From NCBI GenBank assembly GCA_013399695.1, contig VXAU01003163.1:1187829-1251828 (forward strand): 64,000 nt of DNA, read 5' to 3'. Each line of letters starts with the position of its first letter. Position 1 is the first letter of the stretch. Made by a program: the position numbers and the translations under genes. Positions 48,943 to 63,365 of the stretch are shown here, one piece after another. Origin of the DNA: Formicarius rufipectus. Taxonomy: Eukaryota; Chordata; Aves; Passeriformes; Formicariidae. The notes beneath the pieces were generated by a model that saw nothing but the letters and a program-made list of their open reading frames with translations, was not told the origin of the DNA and did no database searches.

Positions 48943-51304
48943 CGGACTTGGCTGTGCTGCTCTGCTCAGGATGGACTGCTGCAGCTGACGTTTTGTAACT
49001 CCTTTTAGTGCTGAAGTCACTTCTTGAGTAGTAGCTAAAAAAGAGGANNNNNAAAAAAAAAGAAGAAGAAAACCACCGTGCAATCTCTGTAACTTCTCTT
49101 TGACACGTTTTCCAGTGTCAAATATTTTTCCTAAAGAACATAAAAAGTGGTAAAACGTTTTCCAAAGCAGAATAATATCAGAACTCTAGTTTACCTCGTA
49201 ACTGTCAGCTTTGACCTTTTTCATTATATAAAACTTATTTAATATGTAAGATGATTGCAATAGGAGTCAACAAAAACTAGTTCTCCTGTTCCAACCACTG
49301 CACTGACTGTTTTGATTCCTCTGTTGCTCACAGTTTAACAAACTCCTGAATTTCTTTTCTTGCAAATATCCTCAGAAATCCTGTAGACACACCACAAGTT
49401 GAATCACACCGTTGTCAGCACCAAAGCTAGCAGGTCTCACATTCAAGTGCATGACAAAGTCATGAACTTAACCCTTGGGTTTTCCCTACTTTAGTAAGCA
49501 GGGAAATAGATCAGCATTGAGATGTCTTATTTCCAAATAATATTTGGTCCTTTGTGCGCCCTGTAGCTTTTTAGGATTCCCACAGTATATTTGGAGTCAG
49601 AGCACAAAACATGCTTATTCACCTCTGTATTGTGATCATAAAAGGAACCAAAGAGAGAGTCTTTCTTCTGTCAAGAAAAAGGACTATAATATCCATGGTC
49701 AGGCAAAAGCTACTGGTAGGACAGAAATTTATGTTCTGGGTACTTCTGGCTACTTCAAGCATAATTATGTGCTGAAACTGATGTCTTATCATATCTTTCT
49801 CATTAAAAAAACCTTCCATAACAATCAAACATCTGAATGAATGAAGGCTGAATGTAGCATGACTTGTGTCATCAGTGTTGAGCTAATATGTGACTAAGCT
49901 TTGACTTACATTGAACTGTCACACAAAGCTCTTCTGTGTTCTCTTCCTCTTGAAGCTTCCCAGCAGCTTTCAGTGGCACCTGCCTTTCTCAAGATTAGCC
50001 TGAATTGGGTCAAAGTTTATCTGAGGAGGGGAGGGACTCTGTCTTTCTACTTTCTGCTTGCACACATCGGGGAAGAGAAGATCAGGGGGTCCTTGAAGTT
50101 GTAAAAATAAGAACTAGCGTTAGGATCTGTCAGACACTCTGGCATAAAGGCTCCCAGAGGTAATGAAAATTGAGTGATGAGATGCACATTTTGGAGTTAA
50201 GACTCAGGTTACCCCCTGTGGCTACAAAATGCCTGAATAATAGCACTGAGCTCCAGGAAATATTCTTCTTTCAAACTGATGAACAGAAATCTGGATTTCC
50301 AGTGGTGACATTTATTTTTGTCTCTCCATAAACTATTTTTGTGGTAAACTTGGGGCTATCACTTGTGCTGATTGTTTTTTTAAATGAACTTAAGCTCACA
50401 TGAACACTCTGAGATATATTGGAAGCTTATTCAAATTAGTGTCTTTCCAGGTTAAAGCCTCCATACTACACTGATCCACTATTGACAAACCTCTTGGTCT
50501 GCATGGAAACTTTCTGGAGTTTAAAGGAGAGAAAATTATAGGAGTCAGAGTTAAATAAGCAAGATCATTTTCCTTTAATGACTCTTTAAAAATTACACAG
50601 TCATAAAAAGACCAGGTGGAAAAAGTACTAAAAGGTCTCCTAGAGGCAAGAAGTAAAAACGAGGTAAAAACTCAGGTATCTCTTGCATGATAAGACCTTA
50701 TGTGGCATTTCCTAGACAGTTGTCCCACTGCTGTGTTAAGGATTCCATAATAGCTGGAACAGGTCTGAGACTTTATTAGACTGCACACTGTAAGAATAGC
50801 AGGTATTATCACAGGAACAACAGGAAAAATGTGTCAGATTTGAGATTTACCTGAAAAACATTGAGGGAGGATGGGCAGGAAAGTGGGAAGGAAGCCAAAC
50901 ACAGCCCCACAGGATATGAAGTAAAAGTAAGTAAACGTAAACTTAGTTTATACACACATTGATGTTTCCTGAGCTTGTTTTCTCACAAGCAGAATATGAA
51001 TCATGTTCAGTTTGAACAGAAATTTTATTTTTCTAAAAACATACAAACTGCCTTGTGACTAAAAAGATCATGAACTGAAAATCTGTATTCTTCAGCAGAC
51101 GGTAAAATTCCCCGAGTTATTACAATGCAACTGTTGGCAGTTCCTCACATGCTTGACCATCGCCATTTACAAAAATCTGCAAAGTAACAACACTGTTTAA
51201 AAGTGCTGAAATTTCACACAGTTAAGTGTGCACAGTGGGAACCTTGCTGTCCTTGGAAAGCCAGCAGTCCTCCTTTGAAGGTGACATAGTTATGGCTAGA
51301 TGGG

Positions 51305-51356
51305 GGAAAAAACAAAATAACAAACAAACAAAAGCAAACACACACATACAAAAAAA
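51305..51356. repeat. A-rich (AAAC)/(CA) low-complexity tract
   Basis: AAAACAAAATAACAAACAAA followed by CAAACACACACATAC and an A-run. Confidence 0.8.
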
Positions 51357-51678
51357 GCTGTACCTTCTGAATGTCATTGATAAGGCCATTTTGGTACAAT
51401 CCATCAGGAAACATCAGGGCAAGTGCACAATAATCCTAGGACTAAACCAAAGATATCCCAAAGGAATTTTGGACACAGTCATATTTCAATTTTATTTCTT
51501 TGCAGCAAATAAAGCCACCCTGTTGAAGGCAAAGGAGTCTCTTCATAGCCAGTTGTTGAAAAAGACAGACACTATATAGAAACTTACACACTAAAGTAGT
51601 TGTTAAAATGTAGATGCCTGTAATGCAGATCACTTCCTGGAAGGAACGTACATTGATAATCAAAGCCCAAAGCCTTGG

Positions 51679-51757
51679 AAAAAAAAAAACTGAAACCAAA
51701 CCAAACCAAACTAAAACCAAACCAAACCAAACTAAAACAAACAAACAAACAAAAAAC
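51679..51757. repeat. (AAACC)n pentanucleotide repeat with a higher-order unit
   Basis: After an A-run, AAACC units occur in blocks closed by AAACT-AA; the block is present about twice, then the array ends as (AAAC)n. On the minus strand this is GGTTT-rich and gives a spurious repeated Val-Trp-Phe-Gly-Leu frame. Confidence 0.9.
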
Positions 51758-53211
51758 ACCTGAGCAAAACAGACACAAAAGCTCGCTGAGGTTCTGAGCA
51801 GTGTAGTAATTTCAGTGTATCCACAACATGCTCTTGCAGACAACATAGCTTATGGGGAGCAATCCTGTTGCCTGCAGTTTACTTTTACGAATAAGGGTTT
51901 CAGGATCTTGCATTTAAAGAGAAAACTTCAAGATTCAAAAAAAATTTGAGACTCACGCAGACTACATCAAAAAGTTAAATAGTAATAGTGTAGTTTGTAA
52001 ATTAATTCCACACAGCTTGTCAACACATGACTTTTCTTCCCACAAACTCATACTATTATTGCCTACAATGAAGATGTATAAAAATCTATAGTTTTATAAA
52101 CAAGAATTTTTAAAAATACAAGAAAAAGTCTCCCTACTTGCTGCCTACAGAAATATATGTAAATATCAGTGTCCCACTATGTTCAAGCAGTTTGTTGAAC
52201 TCCTGTTAAGAGTCATACATACATATAGCCTATATATGTATTTAAGAATCAGACTGATGTTCCTGTAATATCCATTAGCAGTCATTTGAAATATCCCAAA
52301 TTCACTAAGGCCAAACACTACTTTTTCTACTACACCATTTCCTAAGGAAAAGTAATTTCAGATGGTAGGGCTGAACTGGGGATTATCTTTATACATCAAG
52401 GTCTTGGCTGCATGACAGAAAAATTAAAGGAGCCTGCTGATCAGCTAAAATACTATAGTTCCAAGTATGTTTGGATGACAGCCAAAGTCTTGGAATTGTT
52501 TTGCCATGAAATCTGCTTTAAGACAGGAAGAACAGGAAAGTTTTCGGTCTTGAAGAGTCTTCACAATGAAAAGCCTGGAAATCAAGCCCATTATTCACAT
52601 CCAATCAAGCCTGTCCCTCCCTGCTCCTTGCTGCCCTCTCCATCCCCAGCACAGGCATGTCCATGCATACAAGTGCACCCCACACACTAGACATGCACCA
52701 CATCTCTAACACGCTCTTGAACTTTACTGTTGATAAAATTGCTCAATATTTAAAACAAAATTATACTGCTGATTTGCCATTTGAGTAAATATGCTTCTTT
52801 TACATACTACAGCTCACTGAGATAGCTGCCCTTTAAAATAAGTTGTTTGATGGTATCAGTTGTGATTCAAACCTTCTGGCTCCTAAAGATTTACCTATTA
52901 CAGAGGGGCTCTGGCTGCTTTTTCCTCTGTCTGCGTGCACTGCAGCCTTGATCTGCAGCTGCCTTTCAATCATCATATACTCTTATCTGACACATAGTTT
53001 TCTGTACAGTCAGTGCAGCACAGATACATATTGAAAATGCAGGTGTTGTGTAGAACTCTGCTAGTCCAGTGGCTGTAGCACAGGGAACTCTCCAGAGCTG
53101 TTGCTGTTGGTGAATTACTGTGGTCATGATCTCACTGAAATCAGAAAGAACACAGTCCAGAGTCTAATCCTGGAAATCAAGGTAACCGAAAAGCAAAGCC
53201 TGCACAGCTGT

Positions 53212-53249
53212 AAAAACAAACAAACAAACAAACAAACGAAAAACAACAA
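53212..53249. repeat. (AAAC)n microsatellite
   Basis: About seven AAAC units with one AACG interruption near the end. Confidence 0.9.
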
Positions 53250-56200
53250 AACACTCAGTGAAGCAGGGTTTTCAGCAGTCTTGGGCCTGGGACACCCAAG
53301 GATTGCAACCCTCCCCTACCAAGGCCTGCGTGTAGCTGAACATCTGCCCTTTGTGCCCAGTGGAAAAGCAGCCCCAGCAGCTGCAAGAACATTTGCTCTG
53401 CACTGATTCCATCTTTGTATCCATATGGAGTATTTAAAAGGTTTTCATAACATCAGCTTGTCACCACCCTTGATATTAGACTATATAGATATTGTAGTGG
53501 TTTCACAACAATAAACCTAGTTGCACAAGTCCTGCTATTGAATCAAAAATTATCTTGTATCAGATTGTAGAACCCTAGGATTTGCTAAGTCAAATTTCTG
53601 TAAGAAGTTGGGAGAAGTTAACACTGTGCTGTGAGCTTTGGGCTAGCTCGGGTGCTGTCCCTTTCCCTGTCACACTGGCATCACAGCATGGATGTCATGA
53701 ACTCCATATCAACTGCTCCAATGCATTGGATGAAACGTCAGCTGCCTGTCCTCAGCTGATCCGTGCTCTGCTGTTCTGGCGCACTGGCCTGAGTCTGCCT
53801 GAGCCACGCGGAACTGCTGTGCGTGCCCACCCCGCATCACTATGGAAAGCTGTGGTCACTGGCACAAGGCGCTGCCACCAGGGCTCCAACACTGCTATCT
53901 GATTTGAATCCAAATCTGATCAAGCCTGTCTCACATACAGCCTATCCTTTTCTCCCTCCCAGAGAACCAGCAACAATCTAAGCTGAATCTTAACTCTGAA
54001 TTTCAAGCAAGACTCTTTCCCCATCTCCCCACTAATGCTGTAATAGCCACTTGTTCTAGAAAGTCTACTTTATTGGAAGATTTCTTGGTGTAGTTTACAT
54101 GGCCGAGATACAGTTTTTAGAACAACAGGTGTAGAGAAAATAATTTCAAATTAACACATAGAAATGGTCTCCCTCCAAGTTATTTTTGCTCCAAGCTTGG
54201 AGGTCCTGAAAATCGTCATACACCTATATGGCAGAGAATGGGTAAGTTTTAGTCACCAAAGGTTAATTAAGCATGACAGAGACATTTAGGCATTGCTTTG
54301 AAGCCCTTTGTCTGTGCTAGTCTATACTTAGCAACTCTAGGCAATTTCATAATCATAGTTTTACACAGCTGTCTCTTGGATCACTTGCAGCTACTACAGT
54401 AATACTGAAGCAGTCGCACAGCCCAGCTTTGATTAAGATCCCAAACATAGTTAATTCACAGTTACTGAGCATCTCCTTGGCAAGCCGTAGGAATCAAAGT
54501 CTGCCAATATTGGCTTATAGAGGCTGTTTACAGCTGTCAGCTTCTGCATCTCACCTTGTCCCTTCAGCCATCAGGATGAAGAAGGTCTGCAGAAAGGACA
54601 AGACAGCTTCTGTAGGTCTGAAAGGGACTTACAGAGCTGAGCAAGGAATAACTTGTGCCTCTGCAACCTGAAGCTCCTCAGTGCTCCTTCTCCTGCTGCC
54701 CAGGCAGGGTATACCCACCCACAGCCAGCCCTGATCTCATGGAGAACATCTTACAGGCTTCAAGGAGAGTTGTTGATGGAACCCCTCCAGCACACTTCTC
54801 ATGTGACTATATGTTTTATCTATAAGCCACTTTCTCTTGTTACAAAATCATCAGAATTAATGGAATTTATGCATATACATCCTGTACGATACTTCATCCA
54901 GGTCATCAAATCCACTGTCTACAGTGGACTTTCTCAAACTCTTCTGCCAGCTCTAGGAAAGTGGGTGAAAAGGGTGGGGTGGCCACACTGTAGTCTAGCA
55001 GAGCTCAGCTACCATGGGATATCTGGCTGTCCTGATCCATTCTGCATTAAGGTGGCAGAGATTTATCAATGAATGGTAGTGATTAACTAATGGTAGATAA
55101 AATGAGGCATGGACCACTTCCAAAAACATGAACTTTGGCATCCTGGGCATGTTGTTATAACATTCTTAGAGGAATGGGCAAAATTTTCTCTGTTCTTGAT
55201 CTACAGCTGTCATGAAACTTGTTTACATCGTCCTGAAATCTGCTTCTTCTGAGAGGGATTCTTCCTTTGCAAGAAGAACTTTTGAAGATGATCAGTTATT
55301 GACAAGTTTGATGTAACATAGGATGATATACTTTTATGTTATGTTGTATACCTCCTAGAAATACTTTTGTTTATGAAGATGTTTTACTGCTGCATGACTT
55401 CTTTTTGATCCTGACTATCCTCAGAAAACAAATACTCCATTTAAATGCCTTGACTGTCTTTTGAAACATGCAGAACAAGCCATTATAAACATTCTCAAAT
55501 GCAATGCCTCAAAGCATAGTTTACTTTCTCTAAGCTCCACTAACTGAAGTTGTCTGAGTAATGAATTTTCTGCCTGCTTTGGTCTGTAGTCTGACTGTTA
55601 CCCCCAAGTACAGTGCTGAAGTCCACAGTTGCAAGTCCAAAGGTTTCTGTTTCCTTCTTATATATAGCCAGAGATTTGACTTTGCTCTGTCCATCCCGTT
55701 GAACCAATCACACACAGCTGGACCTGCACGATCAGCATTTCTCAGCAGTCTAGGCAAAGCTGAACCATGCTTGCTCTGAGGAGGAAGCAGGATGGCACAC
55801 TTTGCTCTCCCTTTGGAGGGGTCAAAATTTAACTGAACAGTGGTGGCCAAAGGGCTCTGCCAGACACTGCTGCCTCAGAGAAGTTCATGGTACCATAGCG
55901 AAGTGAGCTCCCTCATCCCAGGAACAGGAGGCCACAGTCTAGTTCAGCTCTTTGCATTCACAAACCTCCACAGTATTCAGCCTATTCTTGTTTCCCTCCT
56001 CATCACCTTCAAAATACATATAGATGTTGCTGCCGACCTGGGGAGAATAGAGAAATGAAAAACTTGGTGTGGTGTTTTCTCCCAAACTCCTTTTTCAGGA
56101 CACGATTTTTCCACTCATGTCTGTCTACCCTCAGGCAGCTGTCAACTTTGCTTGCATCTAATGCTAGATTTAGATATTACCAGGTAGTTTAACATACTAT

Positions 56201-57646
56201 AAAGATACAGAAATTTAGGCAAGACCTTTATACTTTGGGTTGTCTCAGAACTCCTGGCTAAGACACTCAGTTTTCCCTTTCCCTAAAATCAAGTAACAAG
56301 CAAGTTCTTCTGTACAGACCAGCATGCTGCTACTACCTAACAGTGATGAGGTACTCCAATAAACTGGTATCAATGTCCACAAAAGTATCTTGTATTTAGT
56401 CTGGTCTTCAAAAGGGATCACCTTTTCTGATTTGTTGATTGGCTTTGTAGTTGGTTTGATGTGACATTAATTTTAAGCTTACATGTGTTTGTACTTACCA
56501 CTCTCAGAGCGTTTTTACATAGTATGGTGCAAACAAACATGTCACTGCATGAAAACTGAAAGTTTGCATGCAGAAATAATTCAAATTAATTAGACTACAA
56601 TAATTTTCAATTTGGTTTCTTTTGATAAATCTGTACAACTTTACTGTATGGATATTAAAAGTTTAAGAGCATTTAGGATGGCATTGTACACACCAGCAGT
56701 AGAATATTCACTCAAAGGAAGAGTGGCTGTTAAGCTGTTATGTATACACAGGTACTATTTTATTAAATCAGATTTCATGTAAAGAGAAGTTGGGAAATAA
56801 AAGGGCAGGGGAGTGCTAGTTATTATCATTCTCTGCATCTTTTTTTGCATTGTTAACTTGGTTTGTGGAATGGTTACATGGGTATTCTTGCAAAACTAAT
56901 TGTAGTTCACTGCATAATCCTAGAGTGTATATGTTCTCAACATTAGGACTCTCTTACGTGTCACTACAGACAGGTTTTATCTCACATTTGGCATCTAGAT
57001 GCTTATTTTATTCCACAATCAATTATAAGAGAATGGTTTCAGGAAGACAAAGACAAAATACGTGTTCTGTTCATGATCCAAAAATGAGCAGGAAAAACTT
57101 AGAAGTGAGCAAAACTATCCTATGAATTGTGAAGTCAAATCGGAAACCAGACATTGTTTTGTTGGCAGTTAAAGTTCAAAGTGATCCCAAACTATGCCAA
57201 AATCCAACCCACTCTGGCTGAAAGACAATCACTGTATTTGAAAATGAGTCAAGAAAGGGATGCTTAATCACACTCGAGGCTTCTGCCTTCAAGCACTGCA
57301 GCTAGAATTACAAAGACCAGTATACCCTGACCTGAAAATCCAGTACAGTATCTAATTTTTCTCACCATTCTCATCTTCAATCAAACCCAAGAAAGGGAGG
57401 AGACCAGACTTAAGGAGGTGGGTAGGCTCTGCTGTATTGCTGCTGCTTGCAATTTCCACTGTCTCTATCATCCTCAGGCAGTCCTGTACTCTCTCTTCTC
57501 TATCATGTTATGACTTCTCCTAGCTATTTCTCATCAGCCTTCTGACTGAAGTCTTTTCTTCATCTGCCTTCTGAATTTGTCACAATCATTCATAGCAATT
57601 CCATTTTCTGTTCAAGGGATCACTCTGTCCCTCAGTTGTATGTTTT

Positions 57647-57687
<41 letters not shown>
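57647..57687. repeat. (ATC)n trinucleotide microsatellite, about 13.7 units
   Basis: 41 uninterrupted bases of ATC repeat, equal to GAT on the other strand. Purity suggests it is recent and likely polymorphic. Confidence 0.97.
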
Positions 57688-60600
57688 AACTTCATCCAAT
57701 TCACAGCCCTTTTTTACTTCCATTCTAAAGAAGAGTCTTGAATGAAAATGTTCTTTGCAAACTATTCACCTCCAGTTCCTCTCTTAATGTGTAGCCATTC
57801 TTTGGCCACCAGCTGCCTAAGCTTTTTCTTGAGACACTCCATCCTGTGAGATGTGGTTTGCAAGGAATTATTACACTTTGGCCCTTTCTTCTAGGCTTCA
57901 CCTTCTCTTATCCATTGTCAGTGTGCTATTTCTCACCATTCCATATCCTCTTCCCTCCCATTACATCTTCCCTCCACCTAACCCAGTCGTACTAGTTCAT
58001 CAACACCTGTCACCTGGATTGATACTACAGATCATGTCTGAGAGAAATCCTGCAGGAAGGATGATTGTCCTTAACACAACAGTGTTCTCTTGTCTTCCAG
58101 AAACACCTCCACCCCAGTTTGGCCTCTGCTTCTCATATTACCCTTCTACCAGTTCTCTTTGTACAAGATGTTGCTGACTTAATCCAAGAAAAAACTGACC
58201 ATATTATTTTTCCCACAATTTTATCCTCTCATGTCACCAAATTTGAATCTTTTTGTGCTCACAGGGGTTGTTCTTGCTTCCAGCCTAGACAACAAATGCC
58301 ACTGCTACTACAGCACAACAAAACAAACACCTCCCTGCCTCCAACAATTCCATCACCGCCCCCACACCTTCAAAAATCAAGCAGGCAAGCAAACAGAAAC
58401 ACTGCCCCCAACAAAACACCAAACAAAAAAAAGGCAAACAAAATCTGACAGCCAGAGCTTGTTCCATAAACAAGAGAGGAAAAGAGCATTAAGATTCCTG
58501 AGCAAAATACCTCAGCATCCTTTCTGAGCAAGCATCAGTGCTTCCCTCAAAATAATCCAGAAGGGAACCATTACCTATAAATGCAGTTCTTCTGCAGGGT
58601 CCTTCATTGGGCAAACAAGCAGTTCTGAGAAAAGCCTCAAACTCAACCCACTCCTCCTGTACTGGGGCCCAGTATATCAACTGGGCATCATGTTCCTGGG
58701 TTCATTCCCGACACCTGTTTGGCATAGGACCAGCTGCTCCTCTAAATCCTTAAAAGCCTTTTCTCCGTGTTACACTACTCTTTTATCTAACTCCTCACGT
58801 GCACTGCTGACCCTGTCCCATCTGAAAGATGGATGTAACTAACACCTGCTCCCATCCCCTCCTCTCACCGTGGTCCTAATTTGTCATTCTCCCCTCCCTA
58901 AGAGCCTCTGCCAACAACTGACATCCACACTTAGTCATTGCCTTCCTGAGGTGATTCCATACTTTCTTTCCATTTCAATGCTTACCTAATGCACTGCTAC
59001 ACTAAGAAGGCCTTCAGGAAGACCTTTAGAAAAGGTCTGCTGGGACCAGCATCTATCAGGCTGTACTGCACCTTTTCAGTTTCCTCCTACCCTGTCAAAA
59101 TGCCTTTAGCCTGTGACCCAGGCTGAGCTCCTCGGGATGGGAATATTTGTTTGCTCAGAACCCATTAGCGCCCAGCCCCAGAGCAACCTTCTGTGCACTA
59201 CAGTACTTAATAACAACAGTTCAGGCACCTATGGTGGAACATTTCACAGCTTGACAGAATTACTTAAGGAGGTATTTTCTTCTTATTTTAAGTATGTTTC
59301 ACTCAAATGTCGTACTGGTCCTGGGGCAAAGTGGGAGACAAGGAGGACACTGCACAGAAATCTCAAGATGAATAAGCAGAGTGGCAGCATTCCTTGAAGA
59401 CAACAGCCTTCATAGTGAAAATAATTTTGTCTGAACAATTATTGTTTTAATCCCTGGCCCAGTACACAGAGATTTCAAACCCATGATCTGCAGGTCATTG
59501 TGTTTTTCCCTGCAGCTCAGTAAAGTTAAATTTATATCAATATCACCACTTTCAGGCCTCCATCTCACTGTTTACTCACCACTACATTTTCTTTTTTTCT
59601 TTTGACATTTTCAGTACAAAAGTTCAACCTGTGATTTCATACTGCTCTCTCAAACCAAATTTAATTTTAAAATAAACAGAAAATGGAATGTTTGGGTTTT
59701 TTTCTGAGCCAGTGCATATTTGTGGGGTGTCTCAGGAAAAAAAAAAAAAAAAGGAAGCCAAAATTACTTCTGTCTCTCCGATTTTTTTGCATTCTTACCA
59801 ACCCAGAATTGCTATTAGCAAAACTGTACTTTGCAAGCAACAGCCTTAGCTGGGATAGTACATCATCTTCTCTTGGTTTCCTGTACTGCAAAAAAAAAAA
59901 AAAGGACAGATTTTAATGTTAATTTGTGACCAGTGCTACAGGTGCCATTGCCACAGGAACCCCACTGCAGATTACTAAGTGCCAGCTGGTGGCTCTCTAT
60001 CTCTTCAGGCCATCCAAGCACACCTTGGTGGCACAGTGCTGCATCAAAGCATAGGCTTGGGCTATATGCCCAAGAACTGTTTCTGCATAGAGTTATGCAG
60101 GCAGATTGCTTGGGGAACATCCTTGAAGACCCAGTGGTCACATCCCTATGAACAATGTGTCCAGCAGCCAAGATATTCCAGGTGCCATTCCCATGACCAT
60201 CCATCAGCCACCAGAGAGTTTCTGTGAGCAGAAGGATGCAAGTCATATTTTACACACACCAAACAGCAAAAGACACCTAATGTACAGCCTGACCTTGTAG
60301 ATCACATTAAATCTGTGGCTTGCCACACTGGAGGCAGACCAGATGCCCCTTTGTGTCTTCTGAGGCTCGAGCAGATTGAGTTTCCTGGGTTACTCCCCAA
60401 ACTCCCAGCGCTGTGTCTGCCGCTCACCTCTGCCTGACTTGCAACACTGCATTTTCTTCAGCATTTCATCAGACTGTTGTAGCAATTTGGGTCCATGCTC
60501 TCTTCCAGGCTGTGTTTGTCAACCCCATTGTGACACATGCACCATTCCATAAACTTCAAAACTATTTAAAATGGCCATCTCTGCAGTTCCTTAAGCAGCA

Positions 60601-63154
60601 AAGATTGGACAATAATGTGGCAAAGAAAGATAGCATTTTGCAGGTATCAAGTGTATGTGCTTTGCATGTGCTATATATTACATTTTATGTATTTGCTGTG
60701 AATACCTCAACCTATCGTTTGCTGAGTGTGTAAGGTAAACAGAGCAGGGGGAACTGTAGTTATTATGGGAAAAGTTAAGTAGGTAAAAGGTTAAAATAAT
60801 GTCACTGGCTTGGGCTTCCCGAAAGAATGCAACCAGCTATCTGAGATCAGAGTTAACCATTCACAAATCCAGAGGTGCCCTCAGGGGACAGAATAGGATC
60901 ACTGGGCTTACTTTAGTGCAGAGAATTACAATTCATTTGGGAGAGGATCACTGATAAAAAAGATAACTTAATAAAGAAGAGAGGAGGTTATGAAAAGGCA
61001 ACTCTCATTTTCATAATAATTGTACAACCAGCATGGAATGCCCATTAAGTGATTCTATACAAAAAAAAAAAAAAATCAGTCTCCCAGAATAGAATAAGCA
61101 CATTTTTTAATTAAAACCCCCCCACAAAACCGTTAATGACTTTGTATATTTATATTCACATTTTTGCATTTTGACATGCTAACTTGTCCATGATTCTCAA
61201 TGTTGGCCCTGACCCAACATAAATGTAATTTTTTATATATCTATACATATATGTCATGTTTTATAGGTATGCCCATGTATCTAAAAACTAACCAGATCAG
61301 ACTGGGTTTGCACAGCCTGGTCAAAGACTGGATAAGCTGCTGCACAGCTGTCTGGCAGCTTAAGTAACTCTTTGGTCCCACTTAAATCCTTCTAACAGCC
61401 TTTATCCCAAGTCACAGAATGTTCTCAATGTGTTGCTGAGGAAAGCCATGCATGTCAAGCCAGTTTATAATATTTTTACTCAGTTGCCCCTTTGAAATAC
61501 ATCATACATGTCTACTGCTTGTAAAGCTTATTTGTCTTTCAGTATTTCTAAAAACTCTGTAAACAATGCTACCCTTCCATACAAAACAGAGGTTCATGCT
61601 TTATGCAGGCAGAGGTGCCCCAAAGCTATTTTAGCACATATCACAATGACATTTTTAAGTAACTTTTTTCTTAAATGCCTTTAAGGTTTAAAAAGTATAC
61701 ATTTGTTCTTAAAATAGCTTATTACATTTAAAGACTTATTAGTGAAAATTAAAATGCTTCTATTTTATCTAACATTCTAAGTGCAGACTGACTCAGTCAA
61801 GGCAACTTATCTTCAGCTTAAACTCCAGATTTCAAAGACCGAGTCTCTTGAGTACTTAGTTTAAAAGCTACTTTCACATCAAAGAAACAAACCAGTGTAA
61901 AGATCACCACAACTGTTTTCCAGGGAGTCTCTAGTGGAAAAGTATAATTCAAAAGAAGCACAAGTCAGAAAATTAAGAAATTACAATACCTCTAGGCATC
62001 TCACCTCAAGTAATTCCTAAGATTTTACATTTACACTACATTTGTGGTTAGTATTCTTTCTTTTCACATCCACAAAAGGGAAAAGAACTACTTGCAGCAC
62101 AAGAGAAACAGAACAAGGAGGTATTATTGTAGGTGGATCAATATTATTTTCCAATGATGAAATGTCAAAATAATCCAGGTTTACTCCTTGAGGTCCTCCT
62201 GAATAAAAAGTTATGTCCCACTAAAAACATCTACCAGTTCCATCAATGTCTTCCAGGAACTGATCAGCTCACTGAGATACCAAAAAAAGTACACCAATCC
62301 AGCCACACCTTCTCCACAGATCATTTCCTCCTGAGCCATCACACCTCTTTTCTTTTCTCCAGTCGTCACTGAACGTCCATCATATCCATGTGCAGAGAGG
62401 GAGGGTAACAGCAAGTCACTCTTGCAAGGAAACAGACTGCTGCCTAATTAGTCCTAGTGCTGTGCATGTAGAGCTCAAACACCAAAAGATGCAGATCTCC
62501 ATCAGTCACAACTCTTAGTGAACCCAGGAAAAGAAACCAGAAGAATTGTCCTGGAGAAGACTGTGTTTTACCTACAATCCCCAAGTCCCAGCAGAAAGGA
62601 AGGCAACCAGAAATCAGCCTAATTTCTGGTAACAGACAGCTCAAAATCCCTTTGTGGGAGCTTTCAGCTGGCTAAGGCAGATGGAGTCAACTGTGAAACA
62701 TTATACAAATGAATGAAAAGTAAGATGTCCCATAAAATTGAGACCTGTAAGCAGCATGGGTTTAAGTGCAAAAAGAAAGGATGAACAGCAAGAGGGTCTG
62801 TGACTTGAGGGAGGCAGAGAACTACCTTTGAGAAGTTGTGTGAACTTCTAATAAGAGATAAAACTCAGACCTGCAACAGGAAGAATTTAGCGACATACTA
62901 CAGGGAGATACAGAATTAACTTGTGACAAAATGAAGATAATTTGCCAGCCAAAGAAAGGCACATCATCACACTGGCACAGAGCACCTTTACAGCATATGG
63001 CAGTACTCTGATGCTGTGAGCACAGATGATAATCTAAAGCAGTAGACGAAAGCAGATGTGAATCAGAGGCGTGAAGGAGAGCAGTGCCAAAGTCCACAAG
63101 AAATCAGAGAATACTCTGGAAAGATGGCCAGTGCCAAGGTTTTTTCTATACTTA
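57688..63154. other. Intergenic, no gene seen
   Basis: Contains A-runs at 59737-59752, 59891-59903 and about 61063-61076 and a pyrimidine-rich stretch at 57420-58000. The stretch 60960-61800 is notably AT-rich with TA runs. Open frames up to 127 codons lack domains. Confidence 0.55.
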
Positions 63155-63365
63155 ATCATAGAATCACAGAATGGTTGGACTAGAAGGGACCTCTGGAGAC
63201 CATCTGATCCAATCCCTCTGCTACAGCAGGTTCACCTCAAGCAGGTTGCACAGGATCATATCTATGTGGGCTTTAAATATCTCGTTATTTAAATATGTCA
63301 GCATTGCTGTGCTCTTATCATGCAAAGCCATTGCTGAAAGGGCCTCCCTCTCCCCTTGCTCCCTT
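63155..63365 (-). mobile_element. CR1 LINE 3' end
   Basis: Starts ATCATAGAATCACAGAATGG, then GGACTAGAAGGGACCTCTGG, ACCATCTGATCCAATCCCTC and CAAGCAGGTTGCACAGGATC: the well-preserved reverse complement of the 3' terminus of a bird CR1. It is less mutated than the other copies here, so probably the youngest. The left boundary is firm and the right one approximate. Confidence 0.93.

Larger units (their letters stand above)
48943..57646. other. Intergenic, no gene seen
   Basis: Includes an assembly gap (49048-49052) in an A-rich stretch and the A/C-rich simple repeats listed at 51305, 51679 and 53212. Slightly GC-richer stretches near 53630-53890 and 54660-54750. No exon or named transposable element recognised. 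Confidence 0.55.

Noticed and set aside
53490..53580. LTR-like start TGTAGTGGTTTCAC followed by AATAAA
   Set aside because: The AATAAA is only about 20 bp after the supposed start and no matching CA end or target duplication exists.
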